DNA of 64,000 nt from Flaccisagitta enflata (taxonomy: Eukaryota; Chaetognatha; Sagittoidea; Aphragmophora): assembly GCA_965153355.1 (NCBI GenBank), contig OZ231127.1, positions 35,092,001 to 35,156,000 on the forward strand, read 5' to 3'. The stretch's first letter is position 1. Each line of letters starts with the position of its first letter. Shown here in pieces: positions 20,209-30,534 of the stretch. The notes beneath the pieces were generated by a model that saw only the letters and a list, made by a program, of their open reading frames with translations, was not told the DNA's origin and ran no database searches. Both the position numbers and the translations under genes were made by a program.

Positions 20209-21236
20209 CGAGGACCCTGTTGCTGCTGATTTGGGGATGAACCAACCTTAGGCGATTGACGACTTCCTGATGCTGTAGAGTGAATTGCCGCTGATGAGTT
20301 AGTGGCTGCGGCCGAGCACAATACCGCTGATGGAGTTGCTAGCGGCCGACGAAGTTGCTGCGGATGGGGTTGCAGCTGCATCAGGAGGCTTGAGCCGCAT
20401 TCTTCCTCTCTGTCGCCTGGAACATGCGACAACCTCCTTATCATGCTCCTCCTTCTTTTGTTACTCTGGATTTTACGCTCCAGAGTCTCCGGAGCCAAGC
20501 TCTGTTTGATTAGCCGATGAGCGCATGAGAGCCATCATTGCAGCACTGAAAGCTCTTCAAACTCTTTGAAGAGGAGAGATACTCCGACGTCCGGATTGAT
20601 GATACGATACCACCAACGCGCCTGCTGCATCCGTTGGTGCTTCTTCCGGCGTCGCAGTGTCCACTTCCGGGTCAACGTCTTTCTCCACCGCCTCCTATCT
20701 CACAACACCTCTCTGCTTCCATTCACCAACACCTCCTCCTTGCTCCATCATTGACCGATTTCTCTCTCTTCGCCCCGCCATGCTGGACGCAGAAGTTGCA
20801 GACGTTGATCACGAGAGCCACGCCACCGAAATCAAGGCAGAATTGGCGAGGCGATGGGGCAAATCCGACGATGACGACTGCGGAAGTGGTGGATAAGTCG
20901 TCGGCCGATTGATCGAGATCCGCCTCGAACCTCCATCTCTGATGACCACCAATGGAGGAAGCGACGCGGGATCAACGGCGTTGGATGGCTGTTGACGATT
21001 TTCCAACGCATCGTCTTGTTGACGCTTTTTCTTCGCCATTTTGCGTCGACGACGGAACGAAGGTCGCCATTGAAGGCTGCCAGCGCGACAGCCTCCTCCT
21101 CCGCCCCGAACGACGTCGTGGATGCAGATCCTTCTAGAGTCCGAGCCGTCGTTGAAGAGTCGTGATGAAGATCCAAGGATCCGTACGACGCCGACACGTC
21201 GGCTTCTGCCTCGAGACGCTGTTGACGGGACATCTT
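20209..21236 (-). pseudogene. Frame-shifted upstream part of the gag-like ORF
   Basis: Starting at ATG 21236 (MSRQQRLEAEADVSASYG...), open stretches in different minus frames follow one another: 21236-20832, 21039-20809, 20498-20205 and 20245-19937. Their composition (Ser, Gln, Ala, Arg) matches the 357-codon ORF downstream, suggesting one decayed reading frame broken by indels and stops. No catalytic motif was seen. Assignment as gag N-terminal half is inference from position directly after the possible LTR. Confidence 0.4.
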
Positions 21237-21239
21237 GAC

Positions 21240-21495
21240 TCCACCAGGCGACTCAAGATTAACTGACTTCAGTAGATGGAATGACGTCATGGAAGCTTTG
21301 AAATGTTCGTAATGGAGAACTGAGTAATGGTAAGAACGGATTTTGGGTACAATATGTACATATAGACAGAGCGAATGAATCAGTGTTTGATGTGTAAGTG
21401 GAAATGGACAAATTGATAATTGGACAAGAGGAAAGATGAAAGCATGATAATCAGAGTTATGAATAATAACAACTCTTTGTAAATATAACAAGTCA
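21240..21495 (-). repeat. Possible BEL/Pao LTR
   Basis: The AT-rich non-coding stretch between the DUF5641 stop and the gag-like ATG begins TGTTATATTTACAAAG (minus) and contains TTACGAACA; a TG...CA LTR of roughly 170-190 bp would fit within it. A CRE-like TGACGTCA lies near 21280. No second copy was found in the window, so this rests on position and ends alone. Confidence 0.3.
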
Positions 21496-21500
21496 GAGTT

Positions 21501-21854
21501 TCAATCACTCATATCTATAGTTACTAATGGACAGGCCCATGCGCCTTTTTCTCTCTCAAAACTTAGCGCTTTTTTATGAGTCCACTCAGCCGCACGGAAG
21601 CCAGGCGGTCTTTCGTCACGATCTTTCCATCTTGGCGCCGGATGAGCCTCCGGGACATGGGCTGACGCATCCCTCGACGCCATGACACGTCCTAAACTCC
21701 AATCCAGACGAGGCAGCGTTTCGTCCATGACGATGACCATGTCATCCACCGCAAAGTCTTTCTCGGATCTCGACCATTTGCTTCGCGCGTGAAGAAGTTT
21801 ATTAAATATTCGAATTTCCACGATTTCCAAATGCATCCACACGCGATTGCGCAC
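21501..21854 (-). pseudogene. BEL/Pao C-terminal DUF5641 domain
   Basis: The frame contains SKWSRSEKDFAVDDMVIVMD followed by LPRLDWSLGRV, the typical DUF5641 pattern (W near the start, a V-D-V run, then PxxxWxLGRV) found at the C-terminus of BEL/Pao polyproteins after integrase. The rest of the 117-residue ORF is less conserved. It is separated from the integrase ORF by a stop and frame change. Confidence 0.85.
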
Positions 21855-21979
21855 GCTCCATTGACCGCAGAGTCGGCGTCAGAGCTGACGCCTTGTTGCA
21901 CCAGATCCAGAGGCGTGACCGGGATGCTTCATGGATTGAGGATAAAGGATTCGGTGTGAGGGCCTCAGAGTCATTTGGA

Positions 21980-22520
21980 CTATCGCTGAGCTGTTAGAGG
22001 ACGACGATTGAGAATTCCTTCGACTTCGACAACGGTGTTGAAGGCGTCGACGTGGAGGATGGCGCCAGTCGAGATGGAAGCAAGATGGCGCTTAAAGAGA
22101 GCTACGATTCTCTCCCACACCCCTCCATAGGGGGTGTTCTCGGCGTGATGAAATCCCACCAAGGCTCGCTGCAATTCGGGAGTTGACGAACGGTTCCAAG
22201 CTTCCATCTCCTTCTTGAGGATATTATTGGCGCCTACTAGATTCGTCCCCAATCTGATGTGAAACGGCGGATTCCTGGGCGCCTTGCTGCAAAGCGGATG
22301 ATTGCATTTACTATCGCATCGGCTGACATGTTGAAGAGCACATTCCACATGGACGGCGCGTGACACGAAACAGGTGAACACTGCGATCCACACCTTGTGA
22401 TCACCACGCCCGTTCATCTTAACTAGGAAATGCCCCATGACATCCAATCCAGTCTCTGCAAAGACAGGCGCAGGATTGACGCGATTTGATGGAAGATTAG
22501 TTTGCTGATTTATGTTTTTT
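21980..22520 (-). pseudogene. BEL/Pao integrase catalytic core (defective)
   Basis: Motifs in order: GLDVMGHF (first catalytic Asp), VWIAVFTCFVSRAVHVE, then RLGTNLVGANNILKKE where the second Asp is expected, then YGGVWERIVALFKRHL with the Glu. The second catalytic position lacks its Asp (RLGTN instead of a D-N-GTN pattern). The 5' part of this ORF (22642-22520) is an out-of-frame shadow of the zinc-binding domain. Integrase would join element cDNA to host DNA; this copy should be inactive. Confidence 0.88.
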
Positions 22521-22796
22521 AAAGTTCTTCTGGCATCTGAAGCACGGGTTGACGACGCTCTTGACAGCCTGAAGACCTTTTGTAATCCACAAAAATTGGC
22601 GTAATTGGCAAAATGTATGCTTTGCATCTGCATGAGAATCATTGTGATGATAATGGCGAATCAATGATTTCACATTCTCGCCTTTTGGCGGCAGGATGAA
22701 GGGAAATTTAGCGTCATGTGCGATGTCGGCGTTTTCCAATCGACTGCCGACGCGAACGATACCGCCGGCGCCGACGAAAGGATTCAATTTCCGCAT
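22497..22796 (-). pseudogene. BEL/Pao integrase HHCC zinc-binding domain
   Basis: Starts LNPFVGAGGIVRVGSRLENA, the conserved segment before BEL integrase, followed by FILPPKG and an HHCC arrangement: H at IRHYHH, H at DSHADAKHT, then PCFRCQK. It normally binds zinc and element DNA ends. A frameshift near 22500 separates it from the catalytic core. Confidence 0.88.
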
Positions 22797-23667
22797 CTCT
22801 TTATTTTATTTTTTATGATGAAGTCATGACGGCTTTCTGGTTTAAAGACTTTTCCCAACTCCAATTGTTCGAAGACGTCTGAATAATGATGCCGCTGCAT
22901 TGACTTGACGAGCTGTTTGCGCGCTTCCTCCAAAACGCCTTGCGCTACTTCCGGTTTAGGAAGGAGATCCCTTGCTGCTCGTGTCTTCGCCCTTGGATAC
23001 GCTCTCCACCTTTTGACTGCGATAAGAACCATGCCGATGATCCGCAACTTATGCATCCATTTTCCCGAGAAGCTGCTGCAAGAAGTATCGCGTCAGCCAC
23101 TTGTTTCTTTTCACTTTCAGCCACATGCAATGCGGCGACTTGTGCAGAAATAGGGGCACGTCGCGATGTTCGTCTTTGGCCATGATCTTCGGGAAGACGC
23201 AAAAATGCGTGACCGTGATGGAATTGACGCCATTTTTCGGCTTCATGGGCCTGGATGCCTCTGCTGTGGTGGTCCGCCGGGTTGTTTGACGAATCAACCC
23301 AGCGCCAATGTTGAGGATCAGACCCGCTATGGATCTTGGAGAGACGATTGACGAAAAATATAGGCCTCGGTTTCGCCGGATTGTAAATCATCTTCAGTGC
23401 AGATTCAGAATCAGACCAAAATCTGACGACAAGATTGTCCAATTCGATGGTCCTTCCGACGAAGCGTTTGAGCTGCACTGCTTTTTCAGCGGATACAATC
23501 TCGACATGCCACAAACGCTGTTGTGATGAGAAGCACGCAATAAGGGGATGACGTGGGGGATTTGGAGGCGATGAACGAAATGTGAACATCTCCATCTCGA
23601 TTGACTTGACGTCGATATGCGACTGCTCCATATCCGCCTTTTGGACCCGCATCGCAAAAGATCTCAA
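22797..23667 (-). pseudogene. BEL/Pao RNase H and connection to integrase
   Basis: The 240-codon ORF (23667-22945) contains VRFWSDSESALKMIYN and WRWVDSSNNPADHHSRG, the middle and final RNase H motifs of BEL/Pao. The first RNase H motif (FCDAGPKGGYGAVAYRR) lies upstream in another frame, ending at 23486, so a frameshift splits the domain near 23640. The downstream ORF 23056-22784 (KLRIIGMVLIAVKRWRAYP) carries the linker toward integrase in yet another frame. Confidence 0.85.
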
Positions 23668-24151
23668 TTGTTATTTCCGCAATGTCACTATTGTCGACGC
23701 CGCTATTCCACCAGCGTTCAATTCGGTATTGTTGTAGAAGAGGCCAAGATGAAGTGTGGCTAGCTGGCTGACTCCTCGACGCCTTCTCTCCAAGGGCGAA
23801 TCCTATCCCCACTTCCTGTGGACGACAGAGTTGAAGATGTCGTCTGCCGATGTATGCGCTTGGGCCCCAAAATCCCAATGGATCATAAAGTTTAGCTTGC
23901 ATGGAGACCAATTGACGAGGTGTTTTTGCTCTAAGAGTTTTGAATTCCTCGTCGCAGATGAAGATGAAGACGTTTTCCGCCGGAAGCCATGAGACTTCCA
24001 ACACCTTCGCCGGCGCATCATCTTGCTTATCTGAGATGGGAATTGGCACGCTCGGATCTCCATCCATCAATTGCCGCGCATTACTTTTCCATTTCACAAG
24101 ATCCATCCCGCCTTCAGCCATCGCCGCCACTGCATCCACCTTCAGTTCCAA
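23486..24151 (-). pseudogene. BEL/Pao RT thumb/connection and start of RNase H
   Basis: Contains GGMDLVKWKSNARQL, then KVLEVSWLPAENVFIF and LYDPLGFWGP, all conserved downstream of the BEL RT active site, and ends with the first RNase H motif (EIFCDAGPKGGYGAVAYRR). After about residue 185 the frame drifts into a shadow reading. Confidence 0.88.
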
Positions 24152-24169
24152 CGCTTCGTCGACCGAACC

Positions 24170-24871
24170 TCACCCCACTTCCGCTCGTCGACGAAAAGCC
24201 GGCTTTCGAATAAGATCGTAGACGTTGTAGGGATATTTGGGGCGGATTACTTCAGCATGCTTTCTGACGGTGAAAGACGTGACGAATGAGCTGGATTGGC
24301 TGCCGAAGACACGTGATAAGAACAGATTCAAAATGGCTTCTCGTAGAGTACGGTCTTTGAACCAAAAGAATCTGAACAGATCAGCGTCGCCAGGATGGAC
24401 GCGGATCTGGTGGAAGAACGCCTTTATATCACACATAAAGGCGATCTTCCACTGACGAAAACGCATGAGGATGTCCATCAAGCTGTTCATCAAGTTTGGA
24501 CCTCCGACGAGCAAATCATTGAGTGAGATCCCGTCGGTCAGCACGCGCACTGTGACATACGCGCGTTTTTCCGCACCAACAATATGAAGCGGCAAGTACC
24601 AGCGTTTCTCAATGCCGCTGCCGCTGACGCTTGCCAATCTCACCGCCACTCCCGTCGCAAAACTTCTCGATTTCACGGAAGACTCTTTCTTTGAAGGCTG
24701 GATCACGCTTGAAGCGAAACGTTGGTTACCGAGTCGTTTATCGCAGTCGGTCGTGATTTCACTCTTCTCAGAATCTCCATGATTTTTTCGTGATGAAATT
24801 TCCATGTGACGGGAGCAAAGTATTTTTTCACAACTGGGCAAAAATATGTCTTTTCCTCTAACGTTTTGCAC
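24170..24871 (-). pseudogene. BEL/Pao reverse transcriptase palm (defective)
   Basis: RT motifs: RWYLPLHIV, RVLTDGISLNDLLVGGPNLM, LMRFRQWKIAFMCDIKAFFH (first catalytic Asp), FRFFWF, and RVFGSQSSSF. Where the YxDD box should be the frame reads YPYNVYDLIRKPAF, so the motif appears two residues short, and the reading frame is lost soon after. The enzyme would copy element RNA into DNA in cytoplasmic particles; this copy cannot. Confidence 0.9.
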
Positions 24872-25116
24872 GCTCTGACATTTTCAAGGGAATCACCCAT
24901 CCCCTCTTGCGAGACGATTGATGATGCAAAGTCATGGTAGAAGATGCGGTCAATGTTGTTGTTGAGGACGCGATTGTCGAGGATGCGATCGATGTTATCG
25001 TTGAGGACGCGGTCATCCGTCGCGATAGCGTTTGATCGACGCACATCTCAGTCCTCTTCTGCCCGTTTTTCCACATACAGTCCAACCGAATAGACATCTG
25101 AAGCAAGTCAAAGATC
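24872..25116 (-). pseudogene. Degenerate protease-RT linker with short tandem repeat
   Basis: Open frame 25044-24703 includes DNIDRILDNRVLNNNIDRIF, encoded by a GTTGAGGACGCG-type tandem repeat at about 24945-25018, then YHDFASSIVSQEGMGDSLEN and KTLEEKTYFCPVVKK, matching the region before the RT palm in BEL elements. Confidence 0.6.
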
Positions 25117-25563
25117 CTAAAGCTGCCCTCGACGGATTTCTTTGAGCGACGGCGCGGCATTCGCATGCGCCGCTCCGATGATCATCATCACACCGCCTTC
25201 AGCTTCTGGAAATTTTATGCCTTCGATGTGTGGTTGGTCAGATAGGTCGCGGAGAAAAGGAGGAATATCACATTCACTCGTTAACAAATCACCCACCACG
25301 CTGCTGACGCTTAGACGACGTATTCCGTCGACTCCATTGCATAGTGAATGATGCGAAGGAAATCGATCCTCAACAACATGACTTCCTACAGTAATCACCG
25401 TCATTTGCACTGTTTTTGTTGGAATCAGAAGACTGCGAATGACATTAGTACTGATCACGCCGCGATCAGCGCCTGAGTCGATCATAGCGTAAATCGTCCT
25501 CTGCGCACCCGAAGAATTGTTTGTGATAGTCACTGGAACAATCGGATTTGACAACGCTGTCAA
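25117..25563 (-). pseudogene. BEL/Pao aspartic protease (DUF1758-like)
   Basis: The frame reads VPVTITNNSSGAQRTIYAMI followed by DSGADRGVIS, placing the catalytic DSG at residues 29-31, with the hydrophobic strand before it as in retroviral-type proteases. The C-terminal region has SSVVGDLLTSECDIPPF, typical of the DUF1758 family in BEL/Pao pol. It would cleave the Gag-Pol polyprotein. It is linked by frame changes to both neighbours. Confidence 0.88.
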
Positions 25564-25731
25564 TGAAGAGACGGACTCTCGCGACGTTGCCGGCCGCCCG
25601 CCGTCTATGCGTGACGTTAGAAGAGATCACTCTGTAGATTGGCTGCCTCCCGCCGGCCGACGGAGCTGTTGGTGCTGCTGCAGCCGCTATCCCTGACTTT
25701 TTGAAGGAGCCAGTGTACTTTTATTTCCTGC

Positions 25732-25990
25732 TTATTTTCTCCTTCTCTTCCTTTTCTTCTTCTTGCAGGTGCGCCCGTGGAGAATCACAAAGGGCCGCTT
25801 CTTGCAGGTTTGGCAAGTCGGCCTGTTCGCGCATCCTTTGGCGTTGTGTCCTGGCGCGAGACAGTGGAAGCAAAGACGACTTGGTGACATGATCTTTTTG
25901 AACTCGTCCACTTCCAACTCTAACAGCTGATGACATTCTTCTGTTTGATGCATTCCACTGCAGACGTTGTAGCGGTCCGTCGACTAGGCA
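25732..25990 (-). pseudogene. BEL/Pao Gag nucleocapsid zinc fingers (5'-truncated)
   Basis: The frame reads GMHQTEEC, then LCFHCLAPGHNAKGC (a perfect C-x2-C-x4-H-x4-C knuckle), then CQTCKKRPFVILHGRTC (C-x2-C-x8-H). This knuckle followed by a second C-x2-C...LH finger is characteristic of BEL/Pao Gag. Upstream similarity ends abruptly near 25990, so the capsid part is missing at this locus. Confidence 0.85.
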
Positions 25991-26555
25991 TATACTTCAT
26001 TCAGTGAGTGAAAAGGCTAACTTTTCTCCAGCTGTCCGTATATTTAATTCCAAGGTAGTACTGACATTCATTCACCGTTTGTTGGCTGTTTTACATCTGA
26101 ACACAGTGGAGCACTGCTAGAGCGCACCCGTGAGATTGTTTGCAGTTATTCATAAACGCATTTGCAATAAGGCAGCATAATTTTGTCCTGTCTCATGAAA
26201 TGCGTTCAAATGAAGCTCAACCTTGTTTTTTAAAATGCCCTATGATGCTTCCACGATCAGTGACAATTCATTCTTTTGTAATATTCCCCATTTTCCTCCC
26301 CTTGGTGGCCACTTCCATTTACTTTTCTTCCTTTCTCCTTCATGTGTTTTAGTATTTACTACATTATCCGTAAATCTTTCTGGCCGTCTTTTTGTGTGTG
26401 TTTTTTCTGTCAAGCTTCCTGCTTTTTGGTCTGGCAGCCAGCCCGTTCTGTTGAAGATATGTTTGCTTCACTCTTTCCGTCTTTCTTTAAGTATTTGTCA
26501 ATCGCTGCATTTATCCTTATTAACATCTAGCTTTTGGTCTTCCGGTTTGGTTCGT

Positions 26556-26560
<5 letters not shown>
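25991..26560. other. No recognisable feature
   Basis: Mixed-composition DNA just upstream of the truncated retrotransposon. No LTR-like or coding signal was seen. Confidence 0.3.

Positions 26561-26602
<42 letters not shown>
26561..26602. repeat. (TC)n microsatellite
   Basis: Perfect TC run of about 21 units. Confidence 0.95.
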
Positions 26603-26605
<3 letters not shown>

Positions 26606-26752
26606 ACCTATCTTCTTTCTTTGAAAATTTGTAAGGGCAAATTGGCCAGGACAAAGTGAAAGCTGACTGTTTTTCTTTTCTTTTGTATCCTGGACACTGA
26701 ACACCACACTGGGGCTATTGCTTTCGCTGCTGTTTAGGAGCGAATTGATTAT

Positions 26753-26942
26753 TTTGACTCGCGTGCTAATGCGCGACTCTTTCACCCCGCTGTCGGTCCG
26801 TCGCGGCTGGCTGGTCGGTTTGCTGGCTGCTGGTCGGCCCTTTTTTAACACGCTTCATATAGTCATTATGCCCAGTGACCTTCTCCAGCACTGCTCCTGC
26901 CCACCCGCACGTGACTAGGGTAGCCGTGTATCCGGCCTTGTT
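26753..26942 (-). mobile_element. HINE-like family A copy (A6)
   Basis: Stem-loop ACTCGCGTGCTAATGCGCGACT (partly mispaired), GGTC/GGCT array, CTGCTCCTGCCCACCCGCAC, GGGTAGCCGTGTATCCGG, CCTTGTT end. Confidence 0.85.
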
Positions 26943-27986
26943 ATGTTCGAAGACGTTTCATTTTCAACTTAGTGGTCAATTTTCTGTCTTTATCTTGAAT
27001 TGACTCCATTCATAGTTTCCTTTGCAACATTTCTCACTGTCTCAAGGAAGCTCTTAAGTCGATCCATGATTAACAGTAGCAGTTCTCTGTCCCTTTTGGT
27101 CTTCTTTAATTCATACATTACCAATGATAAAAGTCCACTCATTGCAGATAAGATTTATCAGTTTCTTGATGTCCATAGTTACAAGATTAAACTTCGACTT
27201 ATGTAAGTCAACATAGATGAGAAATAGTGAGAGGTGAAATAAAGAAGAGGATTTCTTCAGCAAGATGTAAAAATAGACTTTTTTACTAGCTTTTCTACTG
27301 TGACAAAATCAGCTATTTCCAATTCCACTGAACCTGAAGCTCGAATTGCAAAGAGCACTAGTTGTTCTTCATTCCACTCAAGCACGACGTCGTGCCTCAG
27401 AGGAAATGGTTTTAACTTGAGCACAATGTTCGTGATTAAATGGTTGCCTGTTCTCCCCCTACCAGAATGCTCTTGTTAAGAACTAAGGAAGCGCACGTAA
27501 CATGGGTCAACCAGACTCAACCTACCCCAGTATTCTATCCAATTTTAAAGCAATATTTCAAGGCCAGAAAAGGTCATATTTTGCTAAGAAATGAGCTTGA
27601 AACTTGAAATCAAACGGACACATATCACGGCTTCCACCCGTTAGGAGAGGCACCACACTGCTGAAAATTCTACTGCTGAAAATTCTACCAGCGTCAGTTC
27701 CAAGTCTTTTATCTCCATGTAATTTCTCCAACTGAACACGGAAACGAAATGAGCGGATCCATCATTATTCGGAAAGACCTATCAACTTTTTTTCTTCTTT
27801 ACTTTTCATCTTTACTTTTTTTTTTTTGGCCATGAGGAAGTGCCCAATCGTAGTGATGCTGAGCTCGAGTCTACATGATTCTGCGCATTGCTTCGTCCAT
27901 CACGCGAATCAAATGAATAGAAATGCTTTTTTGGCGATAAAATTTCCCGAAATCTCAATTTTGATTAAAGATACCACGCGACTGAA
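26943..27986. other. About 1 kb of unassigned sequence
   Basis: Unremarkable except for a CTGAAAATTCTAC duplication near 27660-27690 and a T run at 27815-27828. No ORF with motifs. Confidence 0.3.
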
Positions 27987-28447
27987 GAACAAGGCCGGAT
28001 ACACGGCAATCCAGTCGCGCACGGTCAGGCAGGAGTAGTAATTGAAAAATGTGACGGACGGAGGCAGATAAAAATGCTCTTCCAAGCTTCCGGGAAGCAA
28101 AAATTTTTTTTCTAGCAAGCTTCCGACTTGCATAATGCAGTCTGAAATGGTAGAATTGCAGCATAATCAAGTTAATTTTCATTAAATCCATCTTAGAAAT
28201 GGTAGATGATGGAAAAAACACCGAATTTTGAGATTATCCAAGCAAATAACGATTTGTTTCTTCCCTTTAAGTGCACTTATTAAACAAAATATCATTTTTT
28301 CATTTTTTAAGTACTGCCATAGTGATAAATCTTCCGACTCAGTCACCCAGTTTCCGAGAAGCGGCCCTTCCCGCTTCTTCACAATCTGTATGTCTGGACG
28401 GAGGGACGGATGGACCGGCAAGGTGTAGAGTTGCACGTCCGCGACTG
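27987..28447 (+). mobile_element. Family A variant copy (A7) with internal insertion
   Basis: Starts AACAAGGCCGGATACACGG, then CAGTCGCGCACGG, GACGGACGG; the tetranucleotide array resumes at 28396 (GGACGGAGGGACGGATGGAC) and the end is GCAAGGTGTAGAG...CGTCCGCGACTGA. Between lies ~330 bp holding an inverted AAGCTTCCGGGAAGC-like segment. Confidence 0.6.
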
Positions 28448-28521
28448 ACAAACGTGTCTGAAATGAAAGAAAACCCGATGAAAATCCGAAATCATTGGAT
28501 ATTTTTCGAAGCTTTCTATTA

Positions 28522-29227
28522 CAGTGGAAATCCGATATAACGGTCCTGAAGGGACTGGAGAATTTTGGTTGTTAAATCCGGAATGTTGTTAAATCGAATT
28601 ACCATTTTTTTGTATTTTTTTTTCATAAAAAAAATAAAACAAAATCAAATTGGCAAGTAAACAAAATCAAATTGGCAAATATATTTGCTTAATTTGTACA
28701 ATTTTACACTTGGCAAACAGAGAAACAGATTTACAGATAAAGCCTCCAATGAGCTTGCTTTAATACATTTATGAAACATCATTGTATGAATTGATATTAA
28801 AATTATTTAGCATGGTAAAAAATACCAAAACAGGAAAAAATGATTTAGATTCAAATGTTTTTTAACAAAAATCATAGTAGATTTACATTTATTTTCCACT
28901 ATTTATGTATTTTTTAAAAGTTTTATTCTGTGCATTTACATGATTTTTTAGTTGAAATATAGTCTAATTTTTATAGTAGTAAGATTGATGGCTGAATGAT
29001 AGATAATTTTGATAAAAAACTATCATTAGTTGAACCAAATTCTGTACTAATGCCTTTAAATTAGGTCTAGATTTCCCATGGGACCTAAAAATAGTGCCTG
29101 TAAATCAGTTAAATTCGGTGTTGTTAAATCAGGAAAAATTAACATTATAAAAGCCTGTAAAATTTTGGGACCTAGGTATCATAGTTGTTAAATCAGAAAC
29201 GCTGTTAAATCAGATGCCAATAAGGCA
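28522..29227. mobile_element. 706-bp insertion flanked by 12-bp direct repeat
   Basis: AGCTTTCTATTA occurs at 28510-28521 and again at 29228-29239. The insert begins CAGTGGAAATCCGATATAAC, resembling the pogo-like ends elsewhere in the window, and carries GTTGTTAAATC motifs near both ends, but lacks a matching right terminus. The class is unsure. Confidence 0.5.
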
Positions 29228-29239
29228 GCTTTCTATTAT

Positions 29240-29557
29240 TTCATGATTGCCCAGTGGGCTTCACTGCACTTTAAATTTGCCACCTGCTGCATGATCCATA
29301 CCATGCATGTCCTAAGATTAAAGTCCTCTTTGCCAGAAGCAGGCTCCACCATACCATCCCAAAGATATTGGTTCGAGGTACAGATGAGATGTGGAAAGTA
29401 ATTCACTGACATTGGCAATTCTGATGATTAGTTTCCTTCTGTTTTCTCTCTTCATCTACAATTCACTCTCTATTTTCCTCTTGACCTCTTCGTCTTCTTC
29501 TTTTTCGTCTTTTTCTTCTTCTTCTTCTCCTTCTTCACTTCTTCTTCTTATTCTTCT

Positions 29558-29592
<35 letters not shown>

Positions 29593-29776
29593 TTCTTTCC
29601 TTCTTCTTCTTCTTTTCTTTTCACATCTTTTCTTGGCTCTTCGCAAGTTTTACTCACTCATCCTTCACATAAACGCTGTAGCGATGTCTTGGATGTCTCA
29701 AGAAATCATTTTCATGCCAAATTCTTGATTTGTGCGCTTCGTTCTTTCCTGTCTTGTGTCTTACTCTTCCTCCAAT
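29240..29776. other. Unassigned sequence with a TTC-rich patch
   Basis: 29480-29625 is a broken TTC microsatellite; the remainder shows no gene or repeat that I recognise. Confidence 0.5.
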
Positions 29777-29959
29777 TTTTAGTCAGTGTACGCGACTCTA
29801 CACCTCGGTCGGTCCGCCGGTCCGCCGGCCTTTGGTCCGCTCACACTTTTACTTTTTTTTGGTTTTTGATGTGTCTGGCCTCACTGCTTCTGCCCAAATG
29901 AATCATTGACCTCAATATTCTGCCCACCGCACGCGACTGTGGTGCTGCATCCGCTTGTT
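29777..29959 (-). mobile_element. HINE-like family A copy (A8)
   Basis: Damaged stem-loop AGTCAGTGTACGCGACT, GGTCCGCC array, CACTGCTTCTGCCCAAATGA, CGCACGCGACTG, decayed CTTGTT end. Confidence 0.75.
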
Positions 29960-30030
29960 CTTCTTTTTCCTTTCCTTCGTTTTACCTTCTGTTTTTCTTT
30001 TGTCCTTTTCCTTCCTCATTTTTTTAGTCA

Positions 30031-30444
30031 GTGAAGGGGTCGATGACCTATGCTTTCACACATAGTTTTCCTCCTTCTTCTTCTTCATGGTATCAGCCTC
30101 CAGGCCCAAATCTCAGCCTGGAGGTTCCATATCCCAGCCTCAGGCCCAACCCAGTCTGAGTAAGCCAAATCCACCTCAGCCCAAATCCCAACCCAAAGGC
30201 CCAGATTCCACTCTAGGATTTGGGCCTCAAGAGGATTAGCCTGAGGTTAGACGGCCTCCAGGTTGAGATATAGCCTGAGCTGGGAGGGGGGTGGTGGGAA
30301 GGAGAAGAGAGAGGAGAAAATTCCCATATGTGTGAGTATAGGTCATCGACCCTTTTGGGGCCGCTGCCCTGCTCCCCTCAACTTCAACCACAACCTACTT
30401 AAGCAGGGCACGGTACTGCTGACCATCTCTCCACGCGACTATTT
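30031..30444. mobile_element. Family C copy (C1)
   Basis: Left arm GGGTCGATGACCTATGC with CTTTCACACAT, middle ~20-bp minisatellite (AGGCCCAAATCCCAGCCT), right arm CATAGGTCATCGACCC with GGGGCCGCTGCCCTGC, then the tail TAAGCAGGGCACGG...CTGACCATCT...GCGACTATTTT. Confidence 0.8.
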
Positions 30445-30534
30445 TACTTTCTTCACCTTCTACTTTCATTTGCATTTTCTTTTTCTTTTTCTTTTTTTCA
30501 TCTTTATACCTCTACATCTGCCTGTTCCTCTTCT

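Larger units (their letters stand above)
21240..25990 (-). mobile_element. Decayed BEL/Pao LTR retrotransposon, 5'-truncated
   Basis: Minus-strand order is nucleocapsid zinc fingers, aspartic protease, reverse transcriptase, RNase H, integrase, DUF5641, then a possible LTR. This order, the LNDLLVGGPN RT signature, the NPADHHSRG RNase H motif and the C-terminal DUF5641 are diagnostic of the animal BEL/Pao group. Multiple frameshifts, a damaged RT active-site box and a missing integrase Asp show it is dead. Similarity stops near 25990 inside gag, so the 5' LTR and most of gag are absent there. Confidence 0.92.

Noticed and set aside
19135-25563. Plus-strand ORFs across the retrotransposon (for example 19204-19527, 22905-23185, 23940-24289)
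   Set aside because: They are antisense shadows of the minus-strand BEL/Pao frames and carry no domain of their own.
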